Assembly (NCBI RefSeq): GCF_014267345.1
Contig: NZ_JACMYD010000001.1
Coordinates: 124,001-188,000, forward strand
Length of the DNA: 64,000 nucleotides
Origin: Corynebacterium sp. zg-331
GTDB taxonomy: Bacteria > Actinomycetota > Actinomycetes > Mycobacteriales > Mycobacteriaceae
Direction of reading: 5' to 3'
Shown: one piece after another, positions 53,628-63,047 of the stretch
Numbering within the stretch: the stretch's first letter is position 1
Layout of the letters: each line of letters starts with the position of its first letter
Made by a program: the position numbers and the translations under genes
The notes under the pieces: model-generated
What the model was told of the DNA's origin: nothing
The model's database searches: none
The model's input: only the letters and a program-made list of their open reading frames with translations

Positions 53628-56366
53628 CTATGCCCGTGTGGGATCGTCGAGGTGGAAACGCTGGGCGGCGTCGGCGGCCACCTGCATGTCGATCTTGCCC
53701 TCCCGGGCCAGGCCGATGAGCACAGCCACCACCACGGATTCCGCGTCGATGTTGAAGTAACGGCGCGCGGCGGGGCGGGTATCGGAGAAGCCGAAGCCAT
53801 CGGCGCCCAAGACGAGGTACTCGCCGGGCACGTAGGCCCGAATCTGCTCCTGGAGATCCGTGGCGAAGTCCGAGACCGCCACGTACGGCCCGGAGGCCTG
53901 CTTGAGCTGCGTGGTGGCAAAAGGCTCGGCATGATCCTTGCCGGGGCGGCGCAGAATCTCCTTGTTGATCCGCGCGCCATCGCGGGCCAGTTCCACCCAG
54001 GAGGTCACGGAGAAGATGGAGGCCTTGACGTCAAAGTCCTCCGCCAGGATTTCCTGGGCGCGCAGCGCGGCCTGCATGCCGATGCCGGAGGCCAAGATGG
54101 AGGCGGAAAGGGAGCCCTTGGTGCCTCGATCGTAGAGGTAGATGCCCTTGTGCAGGCCCTTGACGTCGAGGTCTTCCGGCTCGGCCGGCTGGGGGATCGG
54201 CTCGTTGTAGATGGTCAAGTAGTAGATCACGTCCTCGCCGCGACCGGGGCCGTACATGCGGTCGATGCCCTCGCGTACCAGGTGCGCCACCTCGTAGGCA
54301 AAAGCGGGATCGTAGGAGATCACGCCGGGGTTGGTGGAGGCCAGGATCTGGGAGTGGCCGTCCATGTGCTGGAGCCCCTCGCCGGTGAGCGTGGTGCGCC
54401 CGGCTGTGGCGCCCAGCAGGAACCCGCGCGCCATCTGATCGGCGGCGGCCCACACGGAATCGCCGGTGCGCTGGAAGCCGAACATCGAGTAGAAGATGTA
54501 CAGCGGGATCATGGCCACGCCCTGGGTGGCGTAGCTGGTGCCCGCCGCGATAAAGGAGGCCATGGAACCGGCCTCGTTGATGCCCTCGTGCAGGATGTGG
54601 CCGTCGGTGGCCTCGCGGTAGGAGAGCATGAGATCGTGATCCACCGGCACGTAGTTCTGGCCGTGCGGGTTGTAGATCTTCATGGTGGGGAACCAGGAGT
54701 CCATGCCGAAGGTACGGGCCTCGTCGGGGATGATCGGTACCAGGCGATCCTTGAGGTCCTTATCGCGCATGAGTTCCTTGAAGGTGCGCACCAGGGCCAT
54801 CGTGGTAGCCACGGACTGCTTGCCGGAGCCCTTGCGCACCGAGCGCAGCTTATCGACGGCGGGCACCGTGAGCGGCTCATAGGAGGTTCGGCGCTCCGGG
54901 AGGTAACCGCCGAGTTCGCGGCGGCGTTCCTTCATGTACTTGATCTCCGGGGAATCCTCGCCGGGGTGGAAATAGGGGGGCAGCTTGGGGTTTTTCTCCA
55001 GTTCCTCGTCGGAGATCGGGATGCCCTGTTTGTCGCGGAAGAGCTTGAGATCCTCCAGCGTGAGCTTCTTCATCTGGTGGGTGGCGTTGCGGCCCTCGAA
55101 GTTGTGCCCCAGACCGTAGCCCTTGATCGTGTGCGCCAGGATCACGGTGGGGCGATCCTTGGTCTCCAGGGCGCGCTTGTAGGCGGCATAGATCTTGCGA
55201 TAATCGTGGCCACCGCGGCGCAGCGCCCAGATCTCGTCATCGGTCATGTCCTCCACGAGCTTGAGGGTGCGCGGATCGCGGCCAAAGAAGTGCTCGCGGA
55301 CATACGCGCCGTCGTTGGCCTTGAAGGTCTGGTAATCCCCGTCCGGCGTGTTGTTCATGATCTCCACGAGCGCGCCGTCCTTGTCCTTTTCCAGCAGCTC
55401 GTCCCACTCGCGGCCCCACACGACCTTAATGACGGACCAGCCCGCGCCGCGGAAGAAGGATTCCAGCTCCTGAATGATCTGGGTGTTGCCGCGCACCGGG
55501 CCGTCGAGGCGTTGCAGGTTGCAGTTCACCACGAAGGTGAGGTTATCCAGGTTATTGAGGGCGGCCTGCTGCAGGAGGCCCCGGGATTCAGGCTCGTCCA
55601 TCTCGCCGTCGCCAAGGAAGGCCCACACGTGCTGTTGGGAGGTGTCCTTGATGCCGCGGTCATGCAGGTAGCGGTTGAAGCGCGCCTGATAGATGGCGTC
55701 CATCGGGCCCAGGCCCATCGACACCGTGGGGAACTCCCAGAAATCCTTCATTCCGTGCGGGTGCGGGTAACTGGGTAGGCCGCCCTGCTCCCGGGAGACC
55801 TCCTGACGGAAGCCGTCGAGGTCGTCCTCGCTTAGGCGCCCCTCGAGGAAGGCCCGGGCGTACATGCCGGGGGAGGCGTGTCCCTGGAAGAACACCTGAT
55901 CTCCTCCGCCGGGGTGGTCCTTGCCGCGGAAGAAGTGATTGAATCCCACCTCGTAGAGAGGGGCGGCGCCCGCATAGGTGGAGATGTGACCACCCACGCC
56001 GATCTCGGGGCGCTGAGCGCGGTGCACCATGATGGCGGCGTTCCAGCGGATCCATCGCCGGTAGCGCTTCTCCACCTCCTCGTCGCCGGGGAACTCGGGC
56101 TCCGAGGAGGTGGGGATGGTGTTGACGAAGTCCGTGGACAACAGCGGGGGCAGCGGCACGCGCTTTGCCGACGCCCTCTCCAAGAGACGCAGCATGAGAT
56201 AGCGCGCGCGATCGGGGCTGGAGCTATCCAGCAGTCCGTCGAGGGAATCCATCCACTCGCGGGTCTCCTCAGGATCGGAGTCGTTCAGGTAGGACGCCAC
56301 GCCATCGCGGATGAGGGCGAAGTTCGTGTCCTCCGTCGGATTTCCGCTGAGATTGCCCTCAGCCAT
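53628..56366 (-). CDS. aceE: Pyruvate dehydrogenase E1 component (homodimeric)
   Basis: A 912-residue ThDP enzyme decarboxylating pyruvate in the pyruvate dehydrogenase complex. Visible: [18 protein letters not shown], the ThDP motif [13 protein letters not shown] near residue 250, [19 protein letters not shown], and the transketolase-like centre and C-terminal regions. I use the ATG at 56366, which follows AGGAGG by 7 bases; the longer frame upstream is not coding-like. In corynebacteria aceE stands alone, with E2 and E3 elsewhere, as here. It is divergent from a DUF3052 gene. Confidence 0.97.
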   Translation of the reverse strand: MAEGNLSGNPTEDTNFALIRDGVASYLNDSDPEETREWMDSLDGLLDSSSPDRARYLMLRLLERASAKRVPLPPLLSTDFVNTIPTSSEPEFPGDEEVEKRYRRWIRWNAAIMVHRAQRPEIGVGGHISTYAGAAPLYEVGFNHFFRGKDHPGGGDQVFFQGHASPGMYARAFLEGRLSEDDLDGFRQEVSREQGGLPSYPHPHGMKDFWEFPTVSMGLGPMDAIYQARFNRYLHDRGIKDTSQQHVWAFLGDGEMDEPESRGLLQQAALNNLDNLTFVVNCNLQRLDGPVRGNTQIIQELESFFRGAGWSVIKVVWGREWDELLEKDKDGALVEIMNNTPDGDYQTFKANDGAYVREHFFGRDPRTLKLVEDMTDDEIWALRRGGHDYRKIYAAYKRALETKDRPTVILAHTIKGYGLGHNFEGRNATHQMKKLTLEDLKLFRDKQGIPISDEELEKNPKLPPYFHPGEDSPEIKYMKERRRELGGYLPERRTSYEPLTVPAVDKLRSVRKGSGKQSVATTMALVRTFKELMRDKDLKDRLVPIIPDEARTFGMDSWFPTMKIYNPHGQNYVPVDHDLMLSYREATDGHILHEGINEAGSMASFIAAGTSYATQGVAMIPLYIFYSMFGFQRTGDSVWAAADQMARGFLLGATAGRTTLTGEGLQHMDGHSQILASTNPGVISYDPAFAYEVAHLVREGIDRMYGPGRGEDVIYYLTIYNEPIPQPAEPEDLDVKGLHKGIYLYDRGTKGSLSASILASGIGMQAALRAQEILAEDFDVKASIFSVTSWVELARDGARINKEILRRPGKDHAEPFATTQLKQASGPYVAVSDFATDLQEQIRAYVPGEYLVLGADGFGFSDTRPAARRYFNIDAESVVVAVLIGLAREGKIDMQVAADAAQRFHLDDPTRA

Positions 56367-56629
56367 AGGTAAACCTCCTGGGTTGATCAGGTCTTTCATA
56401 CAAGCGGGGCGCGCGTGCGGGATTTCCGGTACGCCCATGGCCCACGCATACCCTGCTTAAGTGTAGTGATAAGCGGTGATGCGTGCCGCACGGGGACGGG
56501 GCGAAAATGGGGATAAAATCCGATGCAGGCTGTATCCTGCTTGCAGCGATGTAGATTGTGCCCGGAGACGTGCCGCTCACCAGGTGGGAAGCGGCGCCAC
56601 CGGGGGACAGGAACGGGAGGAATATCACA
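56367..56629. promoter_or_regulatory. Divergent aceE/DUF3052 region
   Basis: These 263 bases hold no gene. Toward DUF3052, TATCCT at 56533-56538 overlaps the inverted repeat GCAGG-N6-CCTGC (56525-56540), a possible operator. Toward aceE, several TA-rich -10 candidates exist, but none is decisive, and no RamB-type site was recognised. Confidence 0.3.
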
Positions 56630-57061
56630 GTGGTGGACGCTCCGGACGTTATGAACAAAGACGTCCAGGACTATGCACAGCGCCTTGGCATACGGCAGGA
56701 CGCCGTCGTCCAGGAGGTTGGTTGGGACGAGGACTGCGATAGCGCTATCTCCGAGTCCATCGAGGATTTTCTGGGGGAAACGCTGCTGGACGAGGATACC
56801 GACGAGATTTGTGACGTGGTTCTGCTGTGGTGGCGCGATGAGGACGGGGATCTGGTCGATGGTCTGGTGGACGCGGTGCGTCCCTTGTCCGATCACGGGC
56901 GGGTGTGGCTCCTGACCCCCGGTGCGGGACGTCCCGGCACCGTCGAACCGGGCGTGATTGCGGAATCCGCGCAGCTTTCCGGCTTGGTGCAAACAAAGGC
57001 GGAGCGCCTGGGGCAGTGGCAGGGTTCCTGCCTGGTGCAGCGCGGTTCTACGCGCAAGTAA
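56630..57061 (+). CDS. DUF3052-family protein
   Basis: A 143-residue acidic soluble protein from the GTG at 56630 (GGAGG 9 bases before). It has VLLWWRDEDGDLVDGLVDAV and TPGAGRPGTVEPGVIAESAQ, which fit the DUF3052 family found beside aceE in mycobacteria and corynebacteria. Function unknown; the conserved position suggests a link to pyruvate metabolism. Confidence 0.88.
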   Translation: MVDAPDVMNKDVQDYAQRLGIRQDAVVQEVGWDEDCDSAISESIEDFLGETLLDEDTDEICDVVLLWWRDEDGDLVDGLVDAVRPLSDHGRVWLLTPGAGRPGTVEPGVIAESAQLSGLVQTKAERLGQWQGSCLVQRGSTRK

Positions 57062-57109
57062 TCCTGTGGTATGGTTCTTCGAGTTACCCGGACACGTAGT
57101 TCGGGATAC

Positions 57110-57182
57110 GCGTCTTTAGCTCAGTTGGGAGAGCAGCTGGTTTACACCCAGCAGGTCGGCGGTTCGAGCCCGTCAGGACGCA
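57110..57182 (+). tRNA. tRNA-Val (UAC anticodon)
   Basis: Cloverleaf: acceptor GCGTCTT/AGGACGC, D-stem GCTC/GAGC, anticodon arm GCTGG-TTTACAC-CCAGC, T-arm GGCGG/CCGTC. Anticodon TAC decodes valine GUA/GUG. CCA is not encoded. Confidence 0.95.
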
Positions 57183-57681
57183 CCGATCAAATCCCAGGGT
57201 AGTTCCTGTGGGCACTGCCGGGGCGTGCGATATACAGGGATCATCGGGGTTCTTTGTGGTGGTGGGCGGCTTCTGGATCTCCCCGGCATTGTTCCGCGGA
57301 GGGCATCGATTCCGCGCCGAGCGTTGACTGCGCCGCTTTCGCGCCGCAAAAATATGGTTTCTTACTCATTTTTGAACATGAGGGTTGTGTGTCACCCTTT
57401 ATGGTGTGGCCCGTTGCCTCCGATCGTGTCGGTGGGCGGCGGAACTATCCGCTGGTGCGGGAGGGGGTAACCGGTGGTGAGGGCTTCTCCGGCGGCAATC
57501 TTCGCCGTGACGAGGGGCCATTGGTTCCCCTGGGAGAAGGCCTGGCTTTTTGATTTGACCCGATGTCGTGCTGGTGGGTCTTTTGGTATGGAGCAGGTTA
57601 GGTTATTCTTATCGGGGCACGGTGGTCATGTCCTGTGGCGTGACCCCGGGATCTGACATTCTTTTAGGAAGGACTCTGAAG
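57183..57681. other. Long intergenic region upstream of a small secreted protein gene
   Basis: About 500 bases without a supported gene. Short overlapping frames occur (57225-57470, 57254-57553) but lack ribosome sites and recognisable content. A TATTCT at about 57605 and the AGGAAGG ribosome site near 57666 belong to the downstream gene. Confidence 0.4.
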
Positions 57682-57945
57682 ATGAACCTGAAGCGCAAGT
57701 TTGCCCTCTCCGCCGCCACCGTGGCCGTTGCCGCCACCGCCGCTATCGCTCCCGCTACCGCCGAGACCGTGGTGGGTCAGGATCGCCCGGCCTTCGACCA
57801 GCAGAATATCGTGACCACCGATGTGAAGCCGGCCTCCGATGCCGATTCCCAGAAGCAGCGTCTGGAAAGCGCCGAGAAGGGCGTGGATCTCTTTGCCAAG
57901 GTTGTCAAGACCATCGCGGACACCGTTGCTCGCTTCGTTGGCTAA
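57682..57945 (+). CDS. Small secreted protein with C-terminal amphipathic helix
   Basis: An 87-residue protein: signal peptide (KRKFALSAATVAVAATAAIA) cleaved near PATA-ETV at residues 26-27, then a polar linker rich in D, Q and S, then an amphipathic helix (EKGVDLFAKVVKTIADTVAR) at the C-terminus. AGGAAGG precedes the ATG by 9 bases and a strong terminator follows. The layout resembles small corynebacterial cell-envelope proteins, porin-like ones included, but no family is recognised. Confidence 0.8.
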   Translation: MNLKRKFALSAATVAVAATAAIAPATAETVVGQDRPAFDQQNIVTTDVKPASDADSQKQRLESAEKGVDLFAKVVKTIADTVARFVG

Positions 57946-57968
57946 GAAGCCTGACCGGCGATCTACAT

Positions 57969-58012
57969 AAAGTCCTCCCCGCTCGGCGATGACGCCGTGG
58001 GGAGGACTTTTT
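57969..58012 (+). terminator. Rho-independent terminator
   Basis: AAAGTCCTCCCC and GGGGAGGACTTT form a 12-bp stem whose inner part (GGCG/CGCC) pairs further. T residues follow. It terminates the small secreted protein transcript. Confidence 0.9.
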
Positions 58013-58216
58013 CATCATTCTTGCGCATCTGGATTCCTAATGTCTTCGTGCACAACGGTTTTACCGTCACGGACATGAGCGCGGTGATGTCCGTGTTTCC
58101 TGGTGCGATCCGTGGCCAAGCATGCGCCAAATATTTTTTAGCACGTTACGCCGCGATCCCACTGAAAAACCGTCGGGTTAAAGCGGTATTGGAGTACCTG
58201 GCTGTCCAGCGATGAC

Positions 58217-59185
58217 TCATCGCCCGTAGCGATCCGGCATAGAGGGAGACCGCGTATCGACTTCATCCTCATCCCATAGTTGCTCCCGGAAGCGCTTGCG
58301 TTGTTCACGCCGAGAGATCCGGTGGTGTCGTTCGTGCGCGGTGGTGTCGTCAGCCTCCGGTGCGGTGTTCGCGGCCTCCTCGACGGCGGTACCCATCTCC
58401 GCCTCCTCGTCCCTGGCCCGGCGGCGCTCTCGCATTTCTGCGTAGAGGAAATACCCAAGGCCTAGGGGGGCCATGATGCCGAAGGCGATCCATTGAAGGC
58501 CGTAAGAGAGGTGGGAACCACGATCGAGCTTAGGTATGGGCATGGCGCTGACTTCGCCCGGCTCGCCCTCGGTGAGCTGAACATAATCGCGGGCCAGTTG
58601 CTCGCCGGTGGCCTGGCTTATTTGTTCGGTATTGATACCGTAGACCTGAAGATGACCCTCGTCGGTAAAAGGCTGGCGATCCGGTGTGCCCTCGTTGCGG
58701 CGCGCCACCCCCACGATGCTCACCTCGTCGGTGGGGGCGGCATCGTATTCGGGTACCCCCGCCCCGGTGGTGGGCTCGAAGCCGCGATTGATGAGGTAGG
58801 TGGCGCCGTCGTCGGTGCGAAAGGGGGTAAGAACCTGCACGGCGGGGCCGGAATCGCTGGCCCTCATGCGCAGTACGGCCTCGGCGTGGGGGAGGTACCG
58901 GCCGGTGAGTGTCACGCGGCGCCATTCATCGGAGGGGGAGAGGGCTCCCCGGGAAAACACCTCGGAAACGGGCAGCGGGTCGTGGGAAAAAGCCTCGGTG
59001 ATGCGCTCGTTGCGCTCCACGATGTCGGAGTCCTTGCCCAGCTGCCAGGGGGCGAGGAAGGTGAAGGCGAAATAGGAAAATACCGCGATGATCAGGGCGG
59101 CGATCACCCACCCGGGTTTGAGCAACACCCGCCAGGCGGGGAGCCTGCGTCGCGCTGCGTAACGATCTTCCACGGTTGTGTTCAC
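58217..59185 (-). CDS. SURF1-family protein
   Basis: A 322-residue membrane protein with a first helix at about 28-48 (VIAALIIAVFSYFAFTFLAP), an external SURF1 domain with VTLTGRYLPHAEAVLR and YLINRGFEPTTG, and a second helix near 240-262 (GLQWIAFGIMAPLGLGYFLY). SURF1 proteins aid cytochrome c oxidase assembly. A TAGGCT -10 box 7 bases before the GTG, inside the preceding gene's end, suggests an own leaderless transcript besides read-through. Confidence 0.9.
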   Translation of the reverse strand: MNTTVEDRYAARRRLPAWRVLLKPGWVIAALIIAVFSYFAFTFLAPWQLGKDSDIVERNERITEAFSHDPLPVSEVFSRGALSPSDEWRRVTLTGRYLPHAEAVLRMRASDSGPAVQVLTPFRTDDGATYLINRGFEPTTGAGVPEYDAAPTDEVSIVGVARRNEGTPDRQPFTDEGHLQVYGINTEQISQATGEQLARDYVQLTEGEPGEVSAMPIPKLDRGSHLSYGLQWIAFGIMAPLGLGYFLYAEMRERRRARDEEAEMGTAVEEAANTAPEADDTTAHERHHRISRREQRKRFREQLWDEDEVDTRSPSMPDRYGR

Positions 59186-59195
59186 GTGCTATAGC

Positions 59196-59726
59196 CTAGC
59201 CCAGGCTGGGTGCGGTTAGGCGCGTGCGGGCCCAGGTGAGGAGGCCATCGAGGGCGGCATTGATCTGCGCGTAACAGGTGCGGAAACCCTCTGGGCCGTC
59301 GTAATAGGGGTCGGCGACGGAGGACTCCTCGGGGGACTGGGGATCGAAGCTGCGCAGCAAGCGTACGCGCTTGGCCGTGACCCCATGCTCCACGATCAGG
59401 CGGGAGCGATGCCCGGTATCGAGGGCCACGAGGAGGTCGGCGTGGGCATCGTCGGGACTAAAAACGCTGGCGCGCAGGGCGGAGCCGTCGTGGCCGTGCG
59501 CGGCGAGTTCGGCGAGGGTGCGCGAATCCGCGGGTTGCCCTTCGTGCCAGCCGCCCAGGCCGCACGAGGTGATGGTGAGGCGATTGCTCAGATCTGCTTG
59601 TTCTGCGGCGTCGCGCAGCATAACCTCCGCCATGGGCGAGCGGCAGATATTCCCGGTGCATACGAAACAGATGCGCAGGTGCGGGGCGGTGTGCCGTGTG
59701 GTTTCTGCGAGCTGTACGTCGGTCAT
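59196..59726 (-). CDS. Low-molecular-weight protein-tyrosine phosphatase
   Basis: A 176-residue LMW-PTP: P-loop VCTGNICRS (CX5R-type) near residue 20 and the general acid motif DPYYDG near residue 140. It dephosphorylates tyrosine, as PtpA does in relatives. It is 10 bases from the SURF1 gene on the same strand. Confidence 0.93.
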   Translation of the reverse strand: MTDVQLAETTRHTAPHLRICFVCTGNICRSPMAEVMLRDAAEQADLSNRLTITSCGLGGWHEGQPADSRTLAELAAHGHDGSALRASVFSPDDAHADLLVALDTGHRSRLIVEHGVTAKRVRLLRSFDPQSPEESSVADPYYDGPEGFRTCYAQINAALDGLLTWARTRLTAPSLG

Positions 59727-59851
59727 TGTTTCTCCCGTCTATTGAGGTCATCGTGCGCGGTCATCGCCTGCCTACCAGTGTGGCAGAAGGTGCCTAAACT
59801 GTGGGCAGCGGCGGGGAACGCCATGCCGGAGAGGGAAAGGACGAGGCAACG

Positions 59852-60700
59852 ATGAATGCTGGGCAGCGGGAGACGGAGACGACGGTGGGCGCGGTGCGCT
59901 CGGCGGTGGAGGCCGCTTATCCACCGGAATTGGCGGAGAGTTGGGATCGTGTGGGCCTGATCTGTGGCGACCCGCAAGCCACGGTGAGCACCGTGGCCTT
60001 CGCCCTGGATTGCACCCAGGAGGTAGCCGAACGCGCGGTGGAGATGGGGGCGCAGATGCTCGTGGTGCATCACCCCCTCCTGCTGCGCGGCGTGCACAGC
60101 GTGGCTGCCGATACCCCCAAGGGAAGGGTGCTGCACACCCTGATGACGGGGGGTGTGGCGCTGCTGGCCGCGCACACGAACGCCGATTCCGCGCGCCCCG
60201 GCGTTAATGATTGCCTGGCGGAACTGGTGGGCATCACCCCCGGCCGTCCCATCAAGCCCACCGACCCCACCGTCGAGGACCTCGACACCGCCACGGGGCT
60301 GGGTCGGATCGGCACCCTGCCCGCTCCCATGCCGCTGCGGGACTTCGTGCAGCAGGTGGCCAACGCGCTGCCGGTGACGACCTGGGGAATTCGTGCGGCG
60401 GGCGACCCCGATCGCTTGGTGCACACCGTGGCGGTCTCCTCGGGTGCGGGAGATAGCTTTCTCGACGCCGTGCGCGAGCTGGGCGTGGACGCCTACGTGA
60501 CCTCCGACCTGCGCCATCATCCCGTGGATGAGTACCTGCGCGCCGGGGGGCCTGCGGTGATCGACACCGCGCATTGGGCCAGCGAGTTTCCGTGGACGCA
60601 TCAGGCTGCGCGGATCGTTGCACAGCGCACGGGACTGCGCACCGAGGTGATCGAGATCCGCACCGACCCGTGGACCCTCGCCGCGCATGCACAGGAGTAA
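59852..60700 (+). CDS. Nif3-like dinuclear metal center protein
   Basis: A 282-residue Nif3/DUF34 family protein. Metal ligands: SWDRVGLICGDP near residue 30, MLVVHHPLLLRGV near residue 70, AAHTNADSA near residue 110, and DTAHWASEFP with the last histidine and glutamate near residue 240. Often annotated as GTP cyclohydrolase I type 2; that activity is doubtful. The start is the ATG at 59852 after AAAGGACGAGG. Followed by cdsZ. Confidence 0.92.
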   Translation: MNAGQRETETTVGAVRSAVEAAYPPELAESWDRVGLICGDPQATVSTVAFALDCTQEVAERAVEMGAQMLVVHHPLLLRGVHSVAADTPKGRVLHTLMTGGVALLAAHTNADSARPGVNDCLAELVGITPGRPIKPTDPTVEDLDTATGLGRIGTLPAPMPLRDFVQQVANALPVTTWGIRAAGDPDRLVHTVAVSSGAGDSFLDAVRELGVDAYVTSDLRHHPVDEYLRAGGPAVIDTAHWASEFPWTHQAARIVAQRTGLRTEVIEIRTDPWTLAAHAQE

Positions 60701-60711
60701 AAAGGACAGGT

Positions 60712-61434
60712 ATGAAGCTCAGCAACTCTGATCAACGCGCCCTCTTGGAACTTTCCACCCTGCTTCGATCCGCTGCCGTGGTGGGCACCCGGCCACGACG
60801 TAGCGCTGACGACGAGGAATTAGAGCGGCTGCGAGCTGAGCGTCAGCGCCTCTCGATGGCCACCGCCAGCGCGCGCATGGCGGTGGCAGATATGGAGGCC
60901 GAGATCCTGCGTATCCAGGAGGACGAGCGCAAGCTGCGTAAGCGGGAGCGCGAGGACAAACGAGAACTTGGGGCTACCGAGGACGAGGAGCGGCGCCGCG
61001 ACCTCCAGCATGATCTTTATTCCGCGAAGTCCCGCATCGCGGATTTGATGAGCGAGCTCCAGGAGGCGCATAACGAGATTCACGCGCTGCGCGGTAACCG
61101 AGACCTGCATGAGCAAAGGCTTCAGGACGTAGACGGGCGGATTGAGGCGGCCGAGCAGGCCGCGTCGGCGCGCCGGAAGCCGGAGGATGATTCACGGAAC
61201 CGGATCAGTGACATCGAGGCCGCGCTGGGCGTGGAGACCGTGGTGGAGTTCGAGCGCCAGCGCGAGGAAAACGGTGTGGGAGCGGCGGCCTTCAACGGGC
61301 GCTCCTGCGGTGGTTGCTTCATCGTGCTGCCCGCGGCGGATCGCTCCGAGATCGTACGCGCCCCCGCCGACGAGGTGCCGCAGTGCCCGAATTGCGGCTC
61401 GTATCTGATCCGGCAGGGGGATGAAAGCCTATGA
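60712..61434 (+). CDS. cdsZ: Coiled-coil zinc-ribbon protein CdsZ
   Basis: A 240-residue protein: a long coiled coil (residues 30-170, heptad-rich, e.g. SARMAVADMEAEILRIQEDE) followed by a C-terminal C4 zinc ribbon, SCGGC near 195 and CPNC near 225. Proteins of this kind bind RNA and act in ribosome-associated degradation. It overlaps the next gene by 4 bases, coupled through ATGA. Confidence 0.9.
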   Translation: MKLSNSDQRALLELSTLLRSAAVVGTRPRRSADDEELERLRAERQRLSMATASARMAVADMEAEILRIQEDERKLRKREREDKRELGATEDEERRRDLQHDLYSAKSRIADLMSELQEAHNEIHALRGNRDLHEQRLQDVDGRIEAAEQAASARRKPEDDSRNRISDIEAALGVETVVEFERQREENGVGAAAFNGRSCGGCFIVLPAADRSEIVRAPADEVPQCPNCGSYLIRQGDESL

Positions 61435-62579
61435 AAGTATGCATCGAGGCCGATGGCGGTTCCCGCGGTAACCCGGGCATCGCCGGTTCTGGCAGCGTGC
61501 TATACGACGCCCACCGCACCACGATCCTGCGAGAGCAGGCCTATGTGGTGGGTACCTCCGCGACGAATAACGTTGCCGAATATTACGGCCTGCTCATCGG
61601 GTTGGAGGCCGCGCGGGATTACGGGGCCACTGAGGTGGCAGTATACATGGACTCCAAGCTCGTGGTGGAGCAGATGTCTGGGCGGTGGAAGATCAAGCAC
61701 CCCGATATGCAGAAGCTCGCCTGCCGGGTCAAACAGGTCATGACAGCTTTCGACTCGGTGACCTTTCAGTGGGTTCCGCGGGAGAAGAATAAGAAGGCCG
61801 ATGCGCTCTCCAACGTGGCGATGGATGCTGCGGCGCGTGGGGCCAAGTCAGGCATGGTGAAGGACACCGGGGCCCCGACTACGGACGAGGCCATCGCCAA
61901 GGGCAGCGAACCCTCCGCGGGTGCGGTAGACGCTTCCGCGTCGCGGTGGCTCAATCCCAAAGGCGCGCCCACCACCAGGCTGGTTCTGGTGCGCCACGGG
62001 GAAACGGAGCATACCGTACGCGGCTGCTACTCGGGCCGCAGCGACCCCGCGCTCACGGACAAGGGGATCGCGCAAGCCCATCGGGCGGCCGAGGTCGTGC
62101 GTGCGCTCGTCGGCAATACCACCCCGATCGTCGTGTCTTCCCCCCTGGCTCGGGCGCGCAGCACCGCGCAGGAGGTGGCTCGGGCGCTGGGTGGGTCGGT
62201 CTCCGTGGAGGAAGACCTCATCGAGCTGGACTTTGGCGATTGGGACGGCAAGGAGTTTTCCCAGGCACAGGTGGAGTACCCACGGCTGCATGCCGCTTGG
62301 TTGGCCGATACCTCGGTGGCGCCTCCCGGCGGGGAATCCCTCGATGATCTGCATCGGCGTGTGGTGCGGTTGCGGCAGCGGCTGCTGCGCCAGTACGAGG
62401 GTTCCACGGTGGTGCTGGTCAGCCACGTTAACCCCATCAAGTCCCTCCTGCGCCAGGCACTCGATCACGGCCCGGAGTTTTTCCACCGCGCTTTCGTGGA
62501 GATCGCCTCGGTTTCCCTCGTGGAGTTCATCGGTGAACGGGGACTGCTCCGGGGCATGAACATGGGTAATGCCGGCTAG
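61431..62579 (+). CDS. Bifunctional RNase HI / histidine phosphatase (CobC-type)
   Basis: A 382-residue fusion. Residues 1-135 form an RNase HI domain with catalytic acids in IEADGGSRGNPG, NNVAEYYGL, MDSKLVVEQM and KKADALSNVAMD. A linker follows, then a histidine phosphatase from about residue 180 (LVLVRHGETEHTV, SSPLARARSTAQ, ELDFGDWDGKEF). Mycobacterial homologues cleave RNA of RNA-DNA hybrids and dephosphorylate alpha-ribazole phosphate. Both active sites look intact. Confidence 0.93.
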   Translation: MKVCIEADGGSRGNPGIAGSGSVLYDAHRTTILREQAYVVGTSATNNVAEYYGLLIGLEAARDYGATEVAVYMDSKLVVEQMSGRWKIKHPDMQKLACRVKQVMTAFDSVTFQWVPREKNKKADALSNVAMDAAARGAKSGMVKDTGAPTTDEAIAKGSEPSAGAVDASASRWLNPKGAPTTRLVLVRHGETEHTVRGCYSGRSDPALTDKGIAQAHRAAEVVRALVGNTTPIVVSSPLARARSTAQEVARALGGSVSVEEDLIELDFGDWDGKEFSQAQVEYPRLHAAWLADTSVAPPGGESLDDLHRRVVRLRQRLLRQYEGSTVVLVSHVNPIKSLLRQALDHGPEFFHRAFVEIASVSLVEFIGERGLLRGMNMGNAG

Positions 62580-62606
62580 CGCTTTTCTCTTCACGCGGTG
62601 GGGGGG

Positions 62607-62612
62607 TATCCT
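62607..62612 (+). promoter_or_regulatory. Predicted -10 box of rnpB
   Basis: TATCCT ends 8 bases before the inferred 5' end of RNase P RNA at 62621, a normal distance for transcription start. Confidence 0.5.
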
Positions 62613-62620
62613 TAAAAACC

Positions 62621-63037
62621 GCGAATGAGCCGATCGGGCGAACGCGTCAGGGTGAACCGCCTGCCCGTGCGGGAAGGCATCCTGCCGAGGAAAGTCCGGA
62701 CTCCACAGGGCGCGGTGGTTGCTAACGGCAACCCGGGGCGACCCGCGGGAAAGTGCAACAGAAAGTAGACTGCCCGCGCCATAGGCGTGGGTGAGGGTGA
62801 AAGGGTGCGGTAAGAGCGCACCGGCGGGGCAGGTGACTGCTCCGGCTAGGTAAACCCCACCGGGAGCAAGGCAACGAGGCGCATCACGTGGTGCGCCGGG
62901 AGCGGACGACCGAGGGCTGCCCGCCCGAGTCCGCAGGTAGCTGCTTGAGGCGATCAGTGATGATCGACCCAGATGGATGTTCGCCGCCGCCCACCTGGGG
63001 CGGGGACAGAATCCGGCTCATAGATCGACTCATTCGC
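62621..63037 (+). ncRNA. rnpB: RNase P RNA, class A
   Basis: The core elements are unmistakable: GAGGAAAGTCCGGACTCC at 62685-62704, ACAGAAAGTAGACTGCC near 62757, and the end GGGGACAGAATCCGGCT near 63000. GCGAATGAGCCGAT at 62621-62634 pairs with ATCGACTCATTCGC at 63024-63037 (one mismatch), defining helix P1 and both ends. It matures tRNA 5' ends. Confidence 0.95.
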
Positions 63038-63047
63038 CCCTATTTTC

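Noticed and set aside
57225..57553. Overlapping frames after tRNA-Val that could be small genes
   Set aside because: No ribosome site or coding character, and Cys/Gly/Arg-rich translations typical of GC-rich noise.
57590..57620. DtxR-like sequence TTAGGTTATTCTTATC before the small secreted gene
   Set aside because: Only one half resembles the consensus; not enough to call an operator.
57997..58215. Frame of 72 codons after the secreted protein
   Set aside because: It starts within the terminator stem; the internal ATG at 58075 has no ribosome site.
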